Origin: Cantharellus purpuraceus | Taxonomy: Eukaryota; Basidiomycota; Agaricomycetes; Cantharellales; Hydnaceae | Length of the DNA stretch: 64,000 nt | NCBI GenBank assembly: GCA_025174535.1 | Contig: JALBUN010000014.1 | Coordinates: 496,001-560,000, forward strand | Reading direction: 5' to 3' | In this document: positions 1 through 11,100 of the stretch, one piece after another | Numbering within the stretch: the stretch's first letter is position 1 | Layout: each line of letters starts with the position of its first letter | Notes under the pieces: generated by a model | Database searches by the model: none | Told to the model about the DNA's origin: nothing | Seen by the model: the letters and a program-made list of their open reading frames with translations, nothing else | Program-made: the position numbers and the translations under genes

Positions 1-1560
1 CAAACTCCTTTTGTGTTGAATATGTGTCTTACCAGAAAGAACAGACAGCTCACAAATCCAGGACGAGATTTCCAGAAGTATTTAACCTAAAACCGCATTG
101 CAAGTTGGCAAGTCAAACAAGCAATGTCGATGGTCACCTACTTCTGCGTCTAATGTGAGAACTAGGATAAGATATCAGTGATCAACCCTAACCCCATTGC
201 ATAGGCACGCACGGATGTCGTAGAGAAGGAGACAGAGCGACATGACTGTGGTACTTCAGCATGAGTATTGCCTTTGGACAGGTGATACACCGCTTACGCC
301 ATAACGCGCCAGTGAATTGATATACTTGCAATGTCTGTTCCATGACTGGGGTTGAGTAGAGCTGGCTAGTGCCAGTAGAGGTAACGTTCAGCATGACTAG
401 GAAGAGATATTAGACGAGTCCAGAAAGGGTCATTTAAAGTCGAGCCAAAAGGAAACACCGCATGTGCCTTGTTGAAGTATATACGTGGCTAATGCATCTG
501 ATGCCTCTCGTCGCCATGCAGCAAGATGGAATACTTGAGTAGATGAGCTGGTTCGGCAAGGCATAAGATTAAGCCAGCGATAAACGAACTTGCGAGCGGC
601 ATCCTTCATGCACCTGTGATGGCCATTATAATAGCACCGATCGTGGATTATCCGCCTCCTTGGTTCTGAAAGGGTCATAGCAAGCAAGCAGTCTTTGACA
701 AGATCCAAGCTTCTTGGTCCTGTTTCAGGGTTCCCCCCTTCTTTTTTGTCAGCCTGGTGCATGTGATGGATGCCAGGATCAAGCAGGGATTTGGACCGCT
801 TTGGCGCATGCATGTGCATAGCTTACACCAGAGGGATGGTACAAACACTTCCAAGTTGGCCGTCATGGCAAAGTGATGTCGCTGAAACGTACAAGTTCCT
901 TGATGGCTGCTATTAGTGACAGCGCTACTTCGCCCTGACAAAGCTTATATCTCCAGATTTCCATGAAGATCAGATAAAAAAACCTCTCGTGCATGCATCG
1001 TTGACTTGAAGTTCCCCAAGTTCAGTTCGCCTGTGATAAGACCGATTCACTTGTTGGAATCTTCGATCCATATGGCTTCGACTTGTACTCTCGTTGACTG
1101 TGATAGTGATTCCCAGGGGTGACCTGCAGTTGATGCGAGAGGAAGTACAATTCGTTTTACGTTTTGATCTCACGACTAGTCTTAGAGTAACTCTTCAGCG
1201 GGCGCTTCAGCATCTGCAGATAGTAATATTCTTCTTTTATCGTCAAGATTTTTTGATAATGGCTTAAGTTCCTAGACGTAAAAGTCTGACGGAACGTGAT
1301 TGTATTCTGGTCCCCATGCATGGCATTCTCATCATCCATTCCCATCACCTACGATCTCATTATTTCAAATTGAAATGAAATAGGTTATGGCTCCATGTGG
1401 CTGAGTAGCAGAGTGTGGCCGTCGCAGCCTTGAGACCCGACTGCAGTGTAGGAGCCATGGCACGCATCGTGTCGAATGATCTTGCCATCAATCTCGGAAA
1501 TAAGAGAAATGCCACGAGGGAACCACAGTTCCCGATGATGGTTAATGAAGCAAAAATATA
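1..1560. other. No gene recognised at left edge
   Basis: The open frames here are short, lack family resemblance and do not join across plausible introns. The stretch probably holds 3' flank of SPO7 and unrelated intergenic sequence. A gene outside the window could extend into it. Confidence 0.5.
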
Positions 1561-1810
1561 TTATTGTAACGGATCACGGGACGCCTCTTGGCCAGCCAAT
1601 AGGAAGCTGAAACTCTCTGTTCTGTGAGAATCTTTCTCCTTTATGAGCGTCGCCTCCAGTGCTGGCGTCCCGGTCCGACTGGCTTTCCCCCTCCTCAAGG
1701 ATCCCTTCGATGCCACCCCAGGAGCAGGGCTCGATCGCCTGGAGGACGAGGGTGTTGTCGATGGAGTCCGTCCCCGTAAACTTGCACCGCCCCCATGTGC
1801 CGCCTGCATT

Positions 1811-1844
<34 letters not shown>

Positions 1845-2686
1845 TCGCCTTTCGCCATGGAAATGTTAGGAAACCGAACCAGCCTCTTTGACTGGCACGT
1901 CTCTGTTCCTCACGCTTGCGCTCAAAGGCGGCACGATACCGCTCATATGATTCCCGAAAGTTCGCATCAACGCGGGATGAGAAGATGAGTTCACCTCGTG
2001 GGTTTGAAGTAGGGGGTATTGGTGGTATGGCTGGTGCTCGCCGAGGACTAGACGCGCGGGGTACAGGGTTTGGTAAGTGTTGAGAGGGTGTGGCGGAGGG
2101 TGTTCGAGGGAAAAGATAGGAGAAAGGGTTTAGTGATGATCGTAATGGTGGAGAGCGGACATTGAGGTACACATTGAAGGACCGTAGGGCGCGGTTCGCG
2201 TGCGGGACGTACCTAGCGGCAATGTGTTTCAGAAGGCAAGAGCCCGCAGCCATGTAGCGTACCTGTTCGCGTAGCCAATTTTCTCAGAGTAGAGGCCACT
2301 TGCAAAAAAGAGGACAAGTGTTGTGACTGCGATGAAAAGCAGGCCTGACGTGAGGTATGGGTGTGCTACAATAGGAGGACGGTCGGGCCATACACGACTT
2401 AGGAGAAGGTTGAGAGGGAGAGCAAGAAAAGAAGTGTCAAGCAGCACGTCCGAGAGCAGGAAGGCGATAACAAGTAGCAGCTGCGCCAGAAACACTGAGA
2501 AAAGGCTAAGCGTGGCGATGGCAAGACATCAGAGTGTCACCTACGTCGGTATCTGGACTTCCGCCTCTTTAGACTGGCTGCATTGGTCTTCAAACGCTCC
2601 TCAAAGAGGAGAAGATCGCGATATGTAGTCGCGTCGTTTGGTGGATAAAAGGTGCTTCGTTGAGGTGGAGGTGTCGAGCGAGGCAT
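1561..2686 (-). CDS. SPO7: Spo7-like regulatory subunit of the Nem1-Spo7 phosphatase
   Basis: Spo7 is the membrane partner of the phosphatase Nem1. The complex sits in the ER/nuclear envelope, dephosphorylates the lipin Pah1 and so steers phosphatidate towards storage lipid. Three exons can be joined. The N-terminal part carries TYRDLLLFEERL and KRRKSRYRRS, followed by two hydrophobic segments (starting near FLAQLLLVIAFLL and GLLFIAVTTLVLFF) and the family motif ANRALRSFNVYLN. These match the Spo7 family layout of a cytosolic helix, a TM pair and a conserved tail. The C-terminal extension is low complexity, with a run of about 11 glutamines, then Ser/Arg/Thr-rich sequence. The start at 2686 is the ATG before PRSTPPPQR. 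Introns are 35 bp (2506-2540) and 50 bp. The extreme C-terminus after the polyQ is less certain. Confidence 0.88.
1808..1848 (-). repeat. CAG/CAA repeat coding polyglutamine
   Basis: An uninterrupted run of CAG and CAA codons on the minus strand encodes about 11 glutamines in the C-terminal tail of the Spo7-like protein. CAG and CAA are mixed, which normally limits repeat instability. The + strand reading of the same tract gives poly-Cys/Ala, which has no support as a protein. Confidence 0.8.
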
Positions 2687-3612
2687 GAGTCTCCCAATCT
2701 CGCGCAACGTGGGGCCAGACGCAGACGGATCTTATATTATAACCTGTGCCACTCTGAGTACTTGAACGAGAGTAATGACAGCGATATATTCCAGCACTTA
2801 CTGAAGAATTGCTTCCATCTAGATGAGATGTGATGGGTGTCACACGATGTCACACGTGTTCGCCCCCACAACGTCCTGCATGCTGAGATCACCCATCATT
2901 ATGCATCTTTATAGATTCACTGCAACCAGTGCTTTACCAAGCTTCACTCTTTTTGGTGGAGAACCCTTTCCTGTTTGCAGTGACTGTCAACCACAGTCGC
3001 TTTAGGAATACGTGGCGGCTAGTCTTCAAGAGGGTATTGGAGTGACATGAATTCACAAAGGCATCTGAATAAGGTATGGCACCTACATTCAATCCCTTCT
3101 GGCTGGCTACCTATCTAACATTGGTACCAGAAGTGCAGGATATTCCACCATACAGCCGATCAGCATCTTAAGCCCTGCAAACTGATGTTTTTCCACACAG
3201 AGTGCGAGCAAGTGTCCCGCATTCAGCAAGAGGCTTTCAATGTGATGCTGCCTTGATTCAATACGCGTGTTTCAAAGCAAAGTCCTGACTGCACCTCTGA
3301 GTTCTGTGTCTAGCCTTTGCCACGACACTTGTGTCGTTTTTCGTCACGTGATATGTGATGATTAAGTTGTATGTTGGGTAACGGTTGCCAACCTTTCGTC
3401 GTTTTGCCTCGCTTTACTTCGATACAACCTACTTCCAGTCATTTTATTACAATCCTTTGCAGTTTACCAGTGCTTGCTGCGCGCAGCCATTCTCTCGAAT
3501 AGTATAACATTTGCCTGCATTTAATATCGGCGGCTAGATCTTGAACCACCTGCCCAGGCGCGCGGTCACAACGTGGCTTTCGTATCCGGTCTCTACACAG
3601 TTGATTCCGTCC
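2687..3612. promoter_or_regulatory. Shared divergent promoter, SPO7 / membrane-protein gene
   Basis: About 0.9 kb separates the two start codons of divergently transcribed genes. It contains CACGTG boxes at 2853-2858 and 3345-3350. The second reads TCACGTGA. No open frame with family support is present. Confidence 0.5.
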
Positions 3613-4702
3613 ATGAATACCCCTCTACTACTCACCTCGGTCGCCCTCCTCGCTGGTGTGGCTGCAAGGCCAATCGAGAATGACCGTCACGGCGACGACT
3701 TGCGTGAGCTGTATGTGCAGGGAACTTCCATTAATCCCCACTCTACGCAGTCTTAACGTGTCATCCGTAATCATCTAGTTCCCGCAGCCCAGACACTAGT
3801 GATCGACAAGCTTTTCTGGGTCGCATCCCCTCGTAAGTCTTGTCCAGCACACAGCGCGTGTCATTTACAAACCGCCAACTCCTAGAAACTTTGGCTCCTT
3901 CAATTCGTTACAACTTCACGACCTTCACGATCACACCCACTCGGACAATGGCGCGCTCGATGGTAGCACGTCGCCCAAGCTCACTGGTGTGCAGGATAGC
4001 AACCTTGCACAACCAGATCCTGGGCTCGCCAGTCCGTATATGGGGCCGCAACGACACCTTTCAAACGTGGAGCAGGAGCTCGGATCCCCCGCTGTGCTTT
4101 CTTCTCCCGACATGCCGACGCCGCCGTTGCCAGCATCACGCAAACCTGAGCAGCAACGCCAGATCCCTCTAGAGCACGCAGATTATAGTCCCATGGTGGT
4201 CGTTCTTGTGTTCTCCAGCCTCGCGGCGCTTGTGCTGCTCGGGTTGACAGTTGCCGTTGTGTACACATCCCAGCTTTTGCGAAGGACAGTGCTGCAAGAG
4301 GATGTATGGAGGAGCGTTGCTGGAACGCGTCGTGGAAAGAAAGGTGAAGCCAGTTGGTCGGAGAAGGAGAACGTAGGACAGGAAGAGAAGAATTCTATGT
4401 TGGAGGCTGGCGTGGACCAAGGGGTCATTGCCACACGGACGGTGCCAGTCGACCCCCCCTTGAACTTCACAAAAGACCCGGCTAAGACGTCAGAATGTTT
4501 GGTCGAGGATCCCGAAGTTCCTTCTCTACCGGACAGTGGTGCCCTCGCTGCTTCTGTTCCCGCTGTGCGCGAACCAACCCGTGAACGGAATATGGGCCTT
4601 GCGTCGGCAGCGTGGACTTACGACAATTGGGTGACGCATTTTATGATGGCACTCTTCGGATGGCTGGGTGTCTTTTTCGGAGGTGCACGCAACACTCGCT
4701 GA
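3613..4702 (+). CDS. Type I single-pass membrane protein, unknown function
   Basis: I do not recognise the family. Three exons (3613-3710, 3788-3832, 3886-4702) join in frame through introns of 77 and 53 bp with GTATGT and GTAAGT donors. The protein starts with a typical signal peptide (MNTPLLLTSVALLAGVAARP). It then has a Pro/Ser/His/Asp-rich presumed extracellular stretch of about 120 residues. A single strong TM segment (VVVLVFSSLAALVLLGL) follows, then an Arg/Lys stop-transfer sequence and a charged cytosolic tail of about 150 residues. The tail ends in a second weakly hydrophobic patch near WVTHFMMALFGWLGVFFGG, which could be a membrane-associated helix. The start is the first ATG that gives a signal peptide. 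It may be a cell-surface or secretory-pathway protein, but no catalytic motif is visible. Confidence 0.65.
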
Positions 4703-5063
4703 ATGATTTTTTCTATAAGACATAGCTCTGGAATAAGAGGCGAGCGTGTCATATTTCAACCATTTCTATTCATCGCAATCATCATGCTGCACATATATAG
4801 TCATAATAATATTGCAATCATTCACATCTTTATTCCTTTGCAGCATTCGTAGAACGACGTCAAACAATAGTAACAGTGGTAAAATTCTAAGTTTACCGTT
4901 CTGTTCATCGCAAATGACAGTTTACATGTCGAATATTACTGCGTACAGTACAACTGACTGGACAGTCCATGAACAATAGGTCTAGGCCTGACAATATACA
5001 ATGCTATGACTCCCATGGGACCTTTAAATATTATAATAGCTCGAGATCCCTAGTCTTGACAAC
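4703..5063. other. Intergenic, convergent 3' ends
   Basis: AT-rich sequence between the stop codons of the membrane-protein gene and the P450. Only 3' UTR and terminator functions are expected. I see no gene in it. Confidence 0.5.
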
Positions 5064-7493
5064 TCAGGCGCCTCTCCACGGCGTAATCTTCAGAGGAAGT
5101 TGAGGACCCTTGTCGGGTTCAGATTTCAGAAAAGGACGTGTGACGATGTTGGACCTTTTTGTAACCGCCTGTAAAGGAACTCCAGGCTCGAAAATGAACG
5201 TGCGGACTAGTGCAAAGATGAGACACTTGAATTCAACGAGTGCGAAGCGGTAGCCTATGCAGGATCTGTGTTGGTAGTGTTCGATTGGTTAGGTGTGGAT
5301 ACAGTATGCCGTTGTAAGAAGCGGTACCTAGGACCAGCCAGAAATGACATTAGACTGTTATATACACCTGGGACTTCCATTGCCTTCTCCGGGACTTGTT
5401 GCCAGCGTTCAGGTCTAATGTCATGTATGAGTGTTCGGGCCGACAAAATAACTTCGAAAAGCCAACCTGAATTCACTAGCATCTTCTCCCCAGATATCCT
5501 TATAGGTGTTCAGTGCTAATATAGGAATAAACATTGTTTCTAAAAGTATGTGAACGAAAGCCACCATCAGGATGGCTAAGTGATGAATGCAAGCTGGGTA
5601 ACGTTACCTCCTTTCTTGACTCTATAAACACAAAGGTAATCGTTAACCTACGCCAATTACATCATCTACAAACCACACCAACACTGACCGTATCTCATGC
5701 AGCACCCTACCCTTCTTGTCCGTGATGGGGTGCCCCAGTGGCACAATATCGTCCTTGGTTGCAATCCGAATAGTGTTGGCGACCGGTGAATGCATCCTCA
5801 GTGTCTCACGTATCACGCTGTCCAGATATGGAAGAGCGTTGAGCTCATCCATGGTGGGACTATCAGTACCAAGACTAAGCAGCTCATCACGAAGCTTGCT
5901 CTGCGCGGCGAGGTTATGAGAAAGTGCGTGAAGACACCAGGCCGTAGCTGTAGCTGTAGTTTCATTTCCAGCCACAAGGAAGGTCGGAATTTCTAAGGAT
6001 GAGAAGAACCAGTAAGATTATATCTAAGGCAGGAATAACAAGAGGAACTCACGCGCCAATACATCCTCGTCTGACAAGCGTTGATTTTCCATGAGATCCG
6101 TCGCCATGTTTGCAGCCATCAAACGACTCAAAATATCGCGCGTCGTAATACTGCTCCTCTCAATATGTGTTTTCCCAGAGTTGAATTTGCCTTCGGCAAC
6201 GGCCGCGTCAGAAATAGCTTGTTTCTTACTCTCGACAAGTTCCCTGCCAATGCGGTTCATAACGCTCGTGGCATTGTCTATGCTTCTGCGCCGTGGGGTA
6301 GGCTTGAAAAAGCAATATGTGGAGAGATTAAATTCAAGACGAGGGTGTTAACGTACAATTATACGAAGTGGTGGAATCCATGCTTGAAGAGTTGCGAAAA
6401 CGGCGAAACGAGGAGTTTGCTTGAAGACGGTAGAGAAGGCGCTACTCAACTCATTCTCTTGACCATCTGGATTGAGGGCATTAAACTCATAGTTGAATCC
6501 TAGTTGGAGAGTTAGTAATTACAATGGACATAGCGGCACGCTCTGAGCACCTGCTAATCCGATAATATCTAACGTTGCTTTCCCCAGCCACGATAAGACA
6601 TCAGTACCATATGACCCTCCATTCTCAGTTGCTTTTATGAGCCAAATATCCCGCAACTACAGGTGTACGTTAGCGGAAAAAATAGAAACAGTGATTATAA
6701 GGGGAGCTCACCTGCTGAGATTTCTCATGAAAAACCACCGTAAGCTCTCTAAGAAAGGAGAGGGAGAAAGAGGGGTTCTACCATGGTTCCCCAACATAAG
6801 ACAAGTGGTTCACTAGCTACCAACAAGTACGCACCATAATCCGCCGCTACAGGAGTTATACCAAGTTAGTAAACGCATGGAATGATCAACCTCGAGTATG
6901 TACCTGACGTTTATGGGCCTCACCCTCGGCAAACAACAAACCTACCTCAACTATCAGTAAGGCGTGAGGGAAATTACATATCACAAACCCTGTCCAAGGA
7001 GCTGCGCAAGATGTGTTCTAATCGCTTCAGGCTTCTGCCAATCGTAAGAGTGATTCAAGACGTGTGATAATGCCTTGGCATCGAATGTCACGAGGCGATG
7101 ATTCTGCGAGAGATGGACATGAAATGAAGATACAACTTCGGTATAAACTCGATGCACACGTTTAAGAAAGTTTTATACACCTGGGAAGGCTTCAGCACCT
7201 GATAAGCAAGAACCAGAATAACGACTCGCCAATGTGGGACCGTGCGCTTCCGCCCACTTCTTATGCAGCTCTCCTGGGTCAGCCTTAAAAACCTCGCGAA
7301 AGTTCCCATAAATAAAGCTGGGACTCTTCGGGCCAGGAAGGTCACGAAGAGATGAGAAGAAGGGAGCTATTAGAATGTAATTGACGATCCTGCAGACACC
7401 ATAAATGATGGCCAGAGAGGTTGCGCCGAGCAGCAAGGATTTCCAGGACTCAAAATACTGAGAGAAGAGGGACATGATCGATCTTGGGTCCAC
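5064..7493 (-). CDS. Cytochrome P450 monooxygenase (multi-intron, basidiomycete type)
   Basis: This is a membrane-bound haem-thiolate oxygenase of the ER. The substrate cannot be inferred. The N-terminus has a hydrophobic anchor, then the proline hinge [15 protein letters not shown]. Internal blocks join well across roughly a dozen short introns: [22 protein letters not shown], the I-helix AGNETTATA, the K-helix ExxR inside [12 protein letters not shown], the meander FRPERW, and the haem loop FLAGPRSCIG with its Cys ligand, followed by YRFALVEF. All key residues are present and no stop interrupts the joined exons, so the gene looks intact. The splice after HGPTLA (about 7170-7240) is the least certain. 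A TATA-like box lies only about 15-24 bp upstream of the first ATG, so the second Met (MSLFSQ) could be the real start. Family assignment within CYP clans needs alignment. Confidence 0.9.
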
Positions 7494-8109
7494 TAAGAAC
7501 TCGGTGGCTATTTAAAGGCCAGTGGTTGTACAGTATGTATAGTCACGTCCGTTGCAGTACGGGCCCTCCTATTGCCATTGCGCGTCCTTCGGCTGCAAAG
7601 GCTTCAGCCGTACCAGACACGCAACCTGCCGGAGCCACAGAATCTGGAGAATCATTCCTCTGACAGTTGACGTAACTGCAGAGTTTGGGTATCACAATCC
7701 CATATAATGGCACCTGCTAGCTGGGCCGTTAAAACCCATCTGCTCAGGCATAACAATTACTGCTTTATCCTCATCAAGGGAAGCCGCATATGAAGAGGAA
7801 CAATCATGTCTACACTACCAACTTGGAGATTCACAAGCATGGGATTGAGAATAGACAGACTTCATCGAACAGTTTGTGATCCATTACAAGGCTCATGGTA
7901 TGGGTGCGTCCCTCTCTCTGCTATGCACTGCCGCACAGATAGGCATGTCTGTACTCCTTGAAGACGCGGACCGGGTGCTGAACAAGTTCAGCCGGAGACA
8001 GCGTGGAACCATCCGAAATTTCCATAAAAGGGCACGACAATCGCCAGACAGCGCTGAATAAATACATTGGCTACTTCCTATCCTGTGACTCGTTCCTATC
8101 GCACGTCTG
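7494..8109. other. Intergenic, P450 promoter side
   Basis: Minus-strand genes flank this stretch (P450 start at 7493, DUF3684 stop at 8110). Small open frames here lack support. It holds the P450 promoter and the 3' end of the large ATPase gene. Confidence 0.5.
7508..7517 (-). promoter_or_regulatory. TATA-like box upstream of P450
   Basis: The minus strand reads CTTTAAATAG here, about 15-24 bp before the annotated P450 ATG. Such a short distance suggests either a very short leader or translation from the next Met codon. Confidence 0.35.
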
Positions 8110-11100
8110 TCATCCCTGTGCCGGTCCCAGCGACGATGGCTGCGCGGCGTTCAGCAAGCCGGCCAATGCCACCATGTATTGCTCGCAAATCGTAGAAAAG
8201 TAAAATTCATGCTCGGAATTATGGGGATGTACGAGGTTATGGGCGATCTCATGGGCCAAAGAAAAGTACCTGTATCATGGGAGGAAATTGGCCATCAGTG
8301 ACTGGCCAATGCACTGGAATCATGTCAAACAGCATTTCTTGCTCACCAGGAAGTATATGCTTGTGCTACATTGCCCTGCTGCACATCCTGTTCACACACC
8401 ATTAGCTAGGATCGTGGGAACGATGGACGCACTTACGACGTCATGCCATGCAATATAATACCGCGCATTCAAGAACAGGCTCCCATTGCGATTAAAAGCA
8501 ATCAATGGTCCTGCCCAGTCATGAAATATGTGCACGCTTGTGAAGGGGATCTTGTACAACTCAATCAACGGCCGCAGTATTAAACGCCCGAAACGTTCTA
8601 TGGCGCTATACATGTCTCCTATTGCTGCTACCGCATCGGGGTGACCTATCAATTGATAGTTCATTAAAGCAAGCCATCAAACCAATGGAAGAATCCGAAC
8701 CTTGGGAGGAAGCATAGACCTTAAATTGGTCGATGACAGTAATAAATTCCAGGTCCTAGGGAAGTGATACCATCACTTCTAGAAAGCCTTCCCGGTGAGG
8801 TTGAAAGGACCTTACCAATGCGCCCATGACATCACAATATCCTTCGTTTACGGCTTCCTTGACTCTGGTCATATGCGCTTCACTACGTAGTATTGAGTTT
8901 CGCTCAGGCTTACAACCCTGGGCAGGCGTGAGATATATAACTAACTCGAACACAGGAAAAAGCCGGACGCACCTCGATTGCTGCGCGAACATTACTTTCA
9001 ATTTTGGCATGAGGCGTCACCTCTTGATCCGAGTTCCATTGAGTCCCTTGTGTATAAGGCCGCATTGGATCTCTGGTCCTATGAGAGAAATTGGTGGGTC
9101 CGGGAGGCGGTAGTGGTGGAGCTAGTTCCGTTGATGGCGGCGGCAGTGGCTGTGAAGTTGAAGGTTGCAATGCCCGTGAAGGTGGTGATGGCGGTTTAAA
9201 CTTTTGTCGCCAATTAGACAGGATTCCACCACCAGTCTTGTTCATAGGGTCTCCACCCTCTGCTGAATTTGTTGAGATAGCCAGCCCCTGCTGTGATTGC
9301 TTAACATTTATCTCGCTGATAAGCTGCTGCTGCTCCTGAGCTGCTTGAGTCTCACGCTCAGCTTTCTGCTGACGCAGGACACGATCCACTGATTATGGAT
9401 ATATGAACACTAATGCACAGTGGAAGAGATTAAACATTGCAAACCGTTGTAGCCGCGACGTCGTAAAGATCGTAAATCCGTGGATAGAATAGTCATAAAT
9501 CTGGAAATGATAACTAGTAACACCGGAAGAAGTGCAGAGAAAAAAAAATAACGCACAGTAGGCTATCATTCGGCTTATGTTGCTGCAGGATAATTCTGCA
9601 CAAGGAGTTGGCCACTCTGGATTCAACATGAGCAAGCAACATTAGAATCCATGCAAAGAAGAGTCTTCACTCAAAAATATCCAGCTGACTATTGCCACTT
9701 ATCCACAATCGAACAGAGCCCATACGCTTTCGCTCTGCAGTGGCTGAAGCCTCTTGAGTCTTCACCAATTTGAGTTGTCCGAACTGCAGCGTCCGAGTCA
9801 GCGTCAACTTCCCAACCTCCGTGACCTGAAAGTGGTCGGAATCCTTCAACCAGGAGTAAGTAACCGCAGCCTTGGTATGTGTCCGCTCGTGTAGGAAAAG
9901 TGGCAGTCGCTCAAGTACCAGATCTCGAGTGCGTATAGCTTGCGGCGAATCCTTGATTTCATCGGTGGGCCTATAATCCTCACGCACCAAAGTGCTAAGT
10001 CGAGGGGACCCTAGGCTAGTATAGAGTTGTTCAATCTGGGATAAAAGGTATAAAATTAAACGTCGGCAGGCGGACAAGTAGAACACACATAGTCTTCCTG
10101 TGGTGCTGAGAATACCGTGTCGAACTGAATAAACGCTGCACTGTCATCGACAATTGCAATCTGTCCCAGAGTTTCTTAGATAATCGCTAGGATTGAGTCA
10201 GGTATTACGGACCTTGTTTGGTAGTAGGAGCTCGCGCTCCCACCGACTCTCGTCTTCGTCATCACTGGTATCATCTGACTTCTTTCGGCGCTTGCCTTGA
10301 GATGTTTGAGCAACACGTCGTGAGGCTATGAGGCAGGGAGACATCTTCATCTGATTTCTAGTGGCATTCGCGACACCGTGATAGTTGACAGCAATATTCC
10401 GGAGCTCTACCAAGAATCTTGATGCAATGTTAACATAAAGCCATGATGAACCTACGAGCCGATATACCTGTCGTAACCTCCCGCTTGCTCATAAAACTTT
10501 CGTGGATCAGTGACCAAGATCTGAGCCAATTCATCTACTGTTGGTTCATTCCGAACTCCGCATGACATTAAGAAGCTGTTCGCCCGTGGCCCAAAGTCAA
10601 CAAAGGTGAAAAGCTGGGAATGAAACGCAGTGCTCGAGTGACCGCCTAAGTAACATTTGTTTGGTGCTAGCAAACGTAGTGGCAAGTTCGAGCTTGATGT
10701 GGCTTTCGAGCTTGATGAAACCACGGGAATGAATGTAGTACTCGATAGACGTTGTATCTCCTGGTGGTTGAAGTCTTGGAAATATCTCTGAATTCATATA
10801 TTGCTTATCAAGTCTGATTCTCAAACATACCTGACAAGTGGCCAGCCAGTAGCTCAAACCATTTACGAGCTATGTCTAGATCCTTCGGAAACGTTCCCTC
10901 TAGGATGGAAACAATCGCGCTTGTGGGAGGCGTCTTGCGAAGTTTAAGTTTAGTCACCCAGTCAGCCGGAAGACTAGAGTCAACAACAGAAAATCCCATG
11001 ATGGCGAATTCGCGATCAGTGAAGACCTGATCTATCGGGTGAGACCACAGCATGGACAATGATGTCGACACAAACCTCCAACGGCTGACCTAAGAAAGAA

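Noticed and set aside
430..819. 129-codon minus-strand frame at the left edge
   Set aside because: Composition looks random and no intron joins it to other coding sequence.
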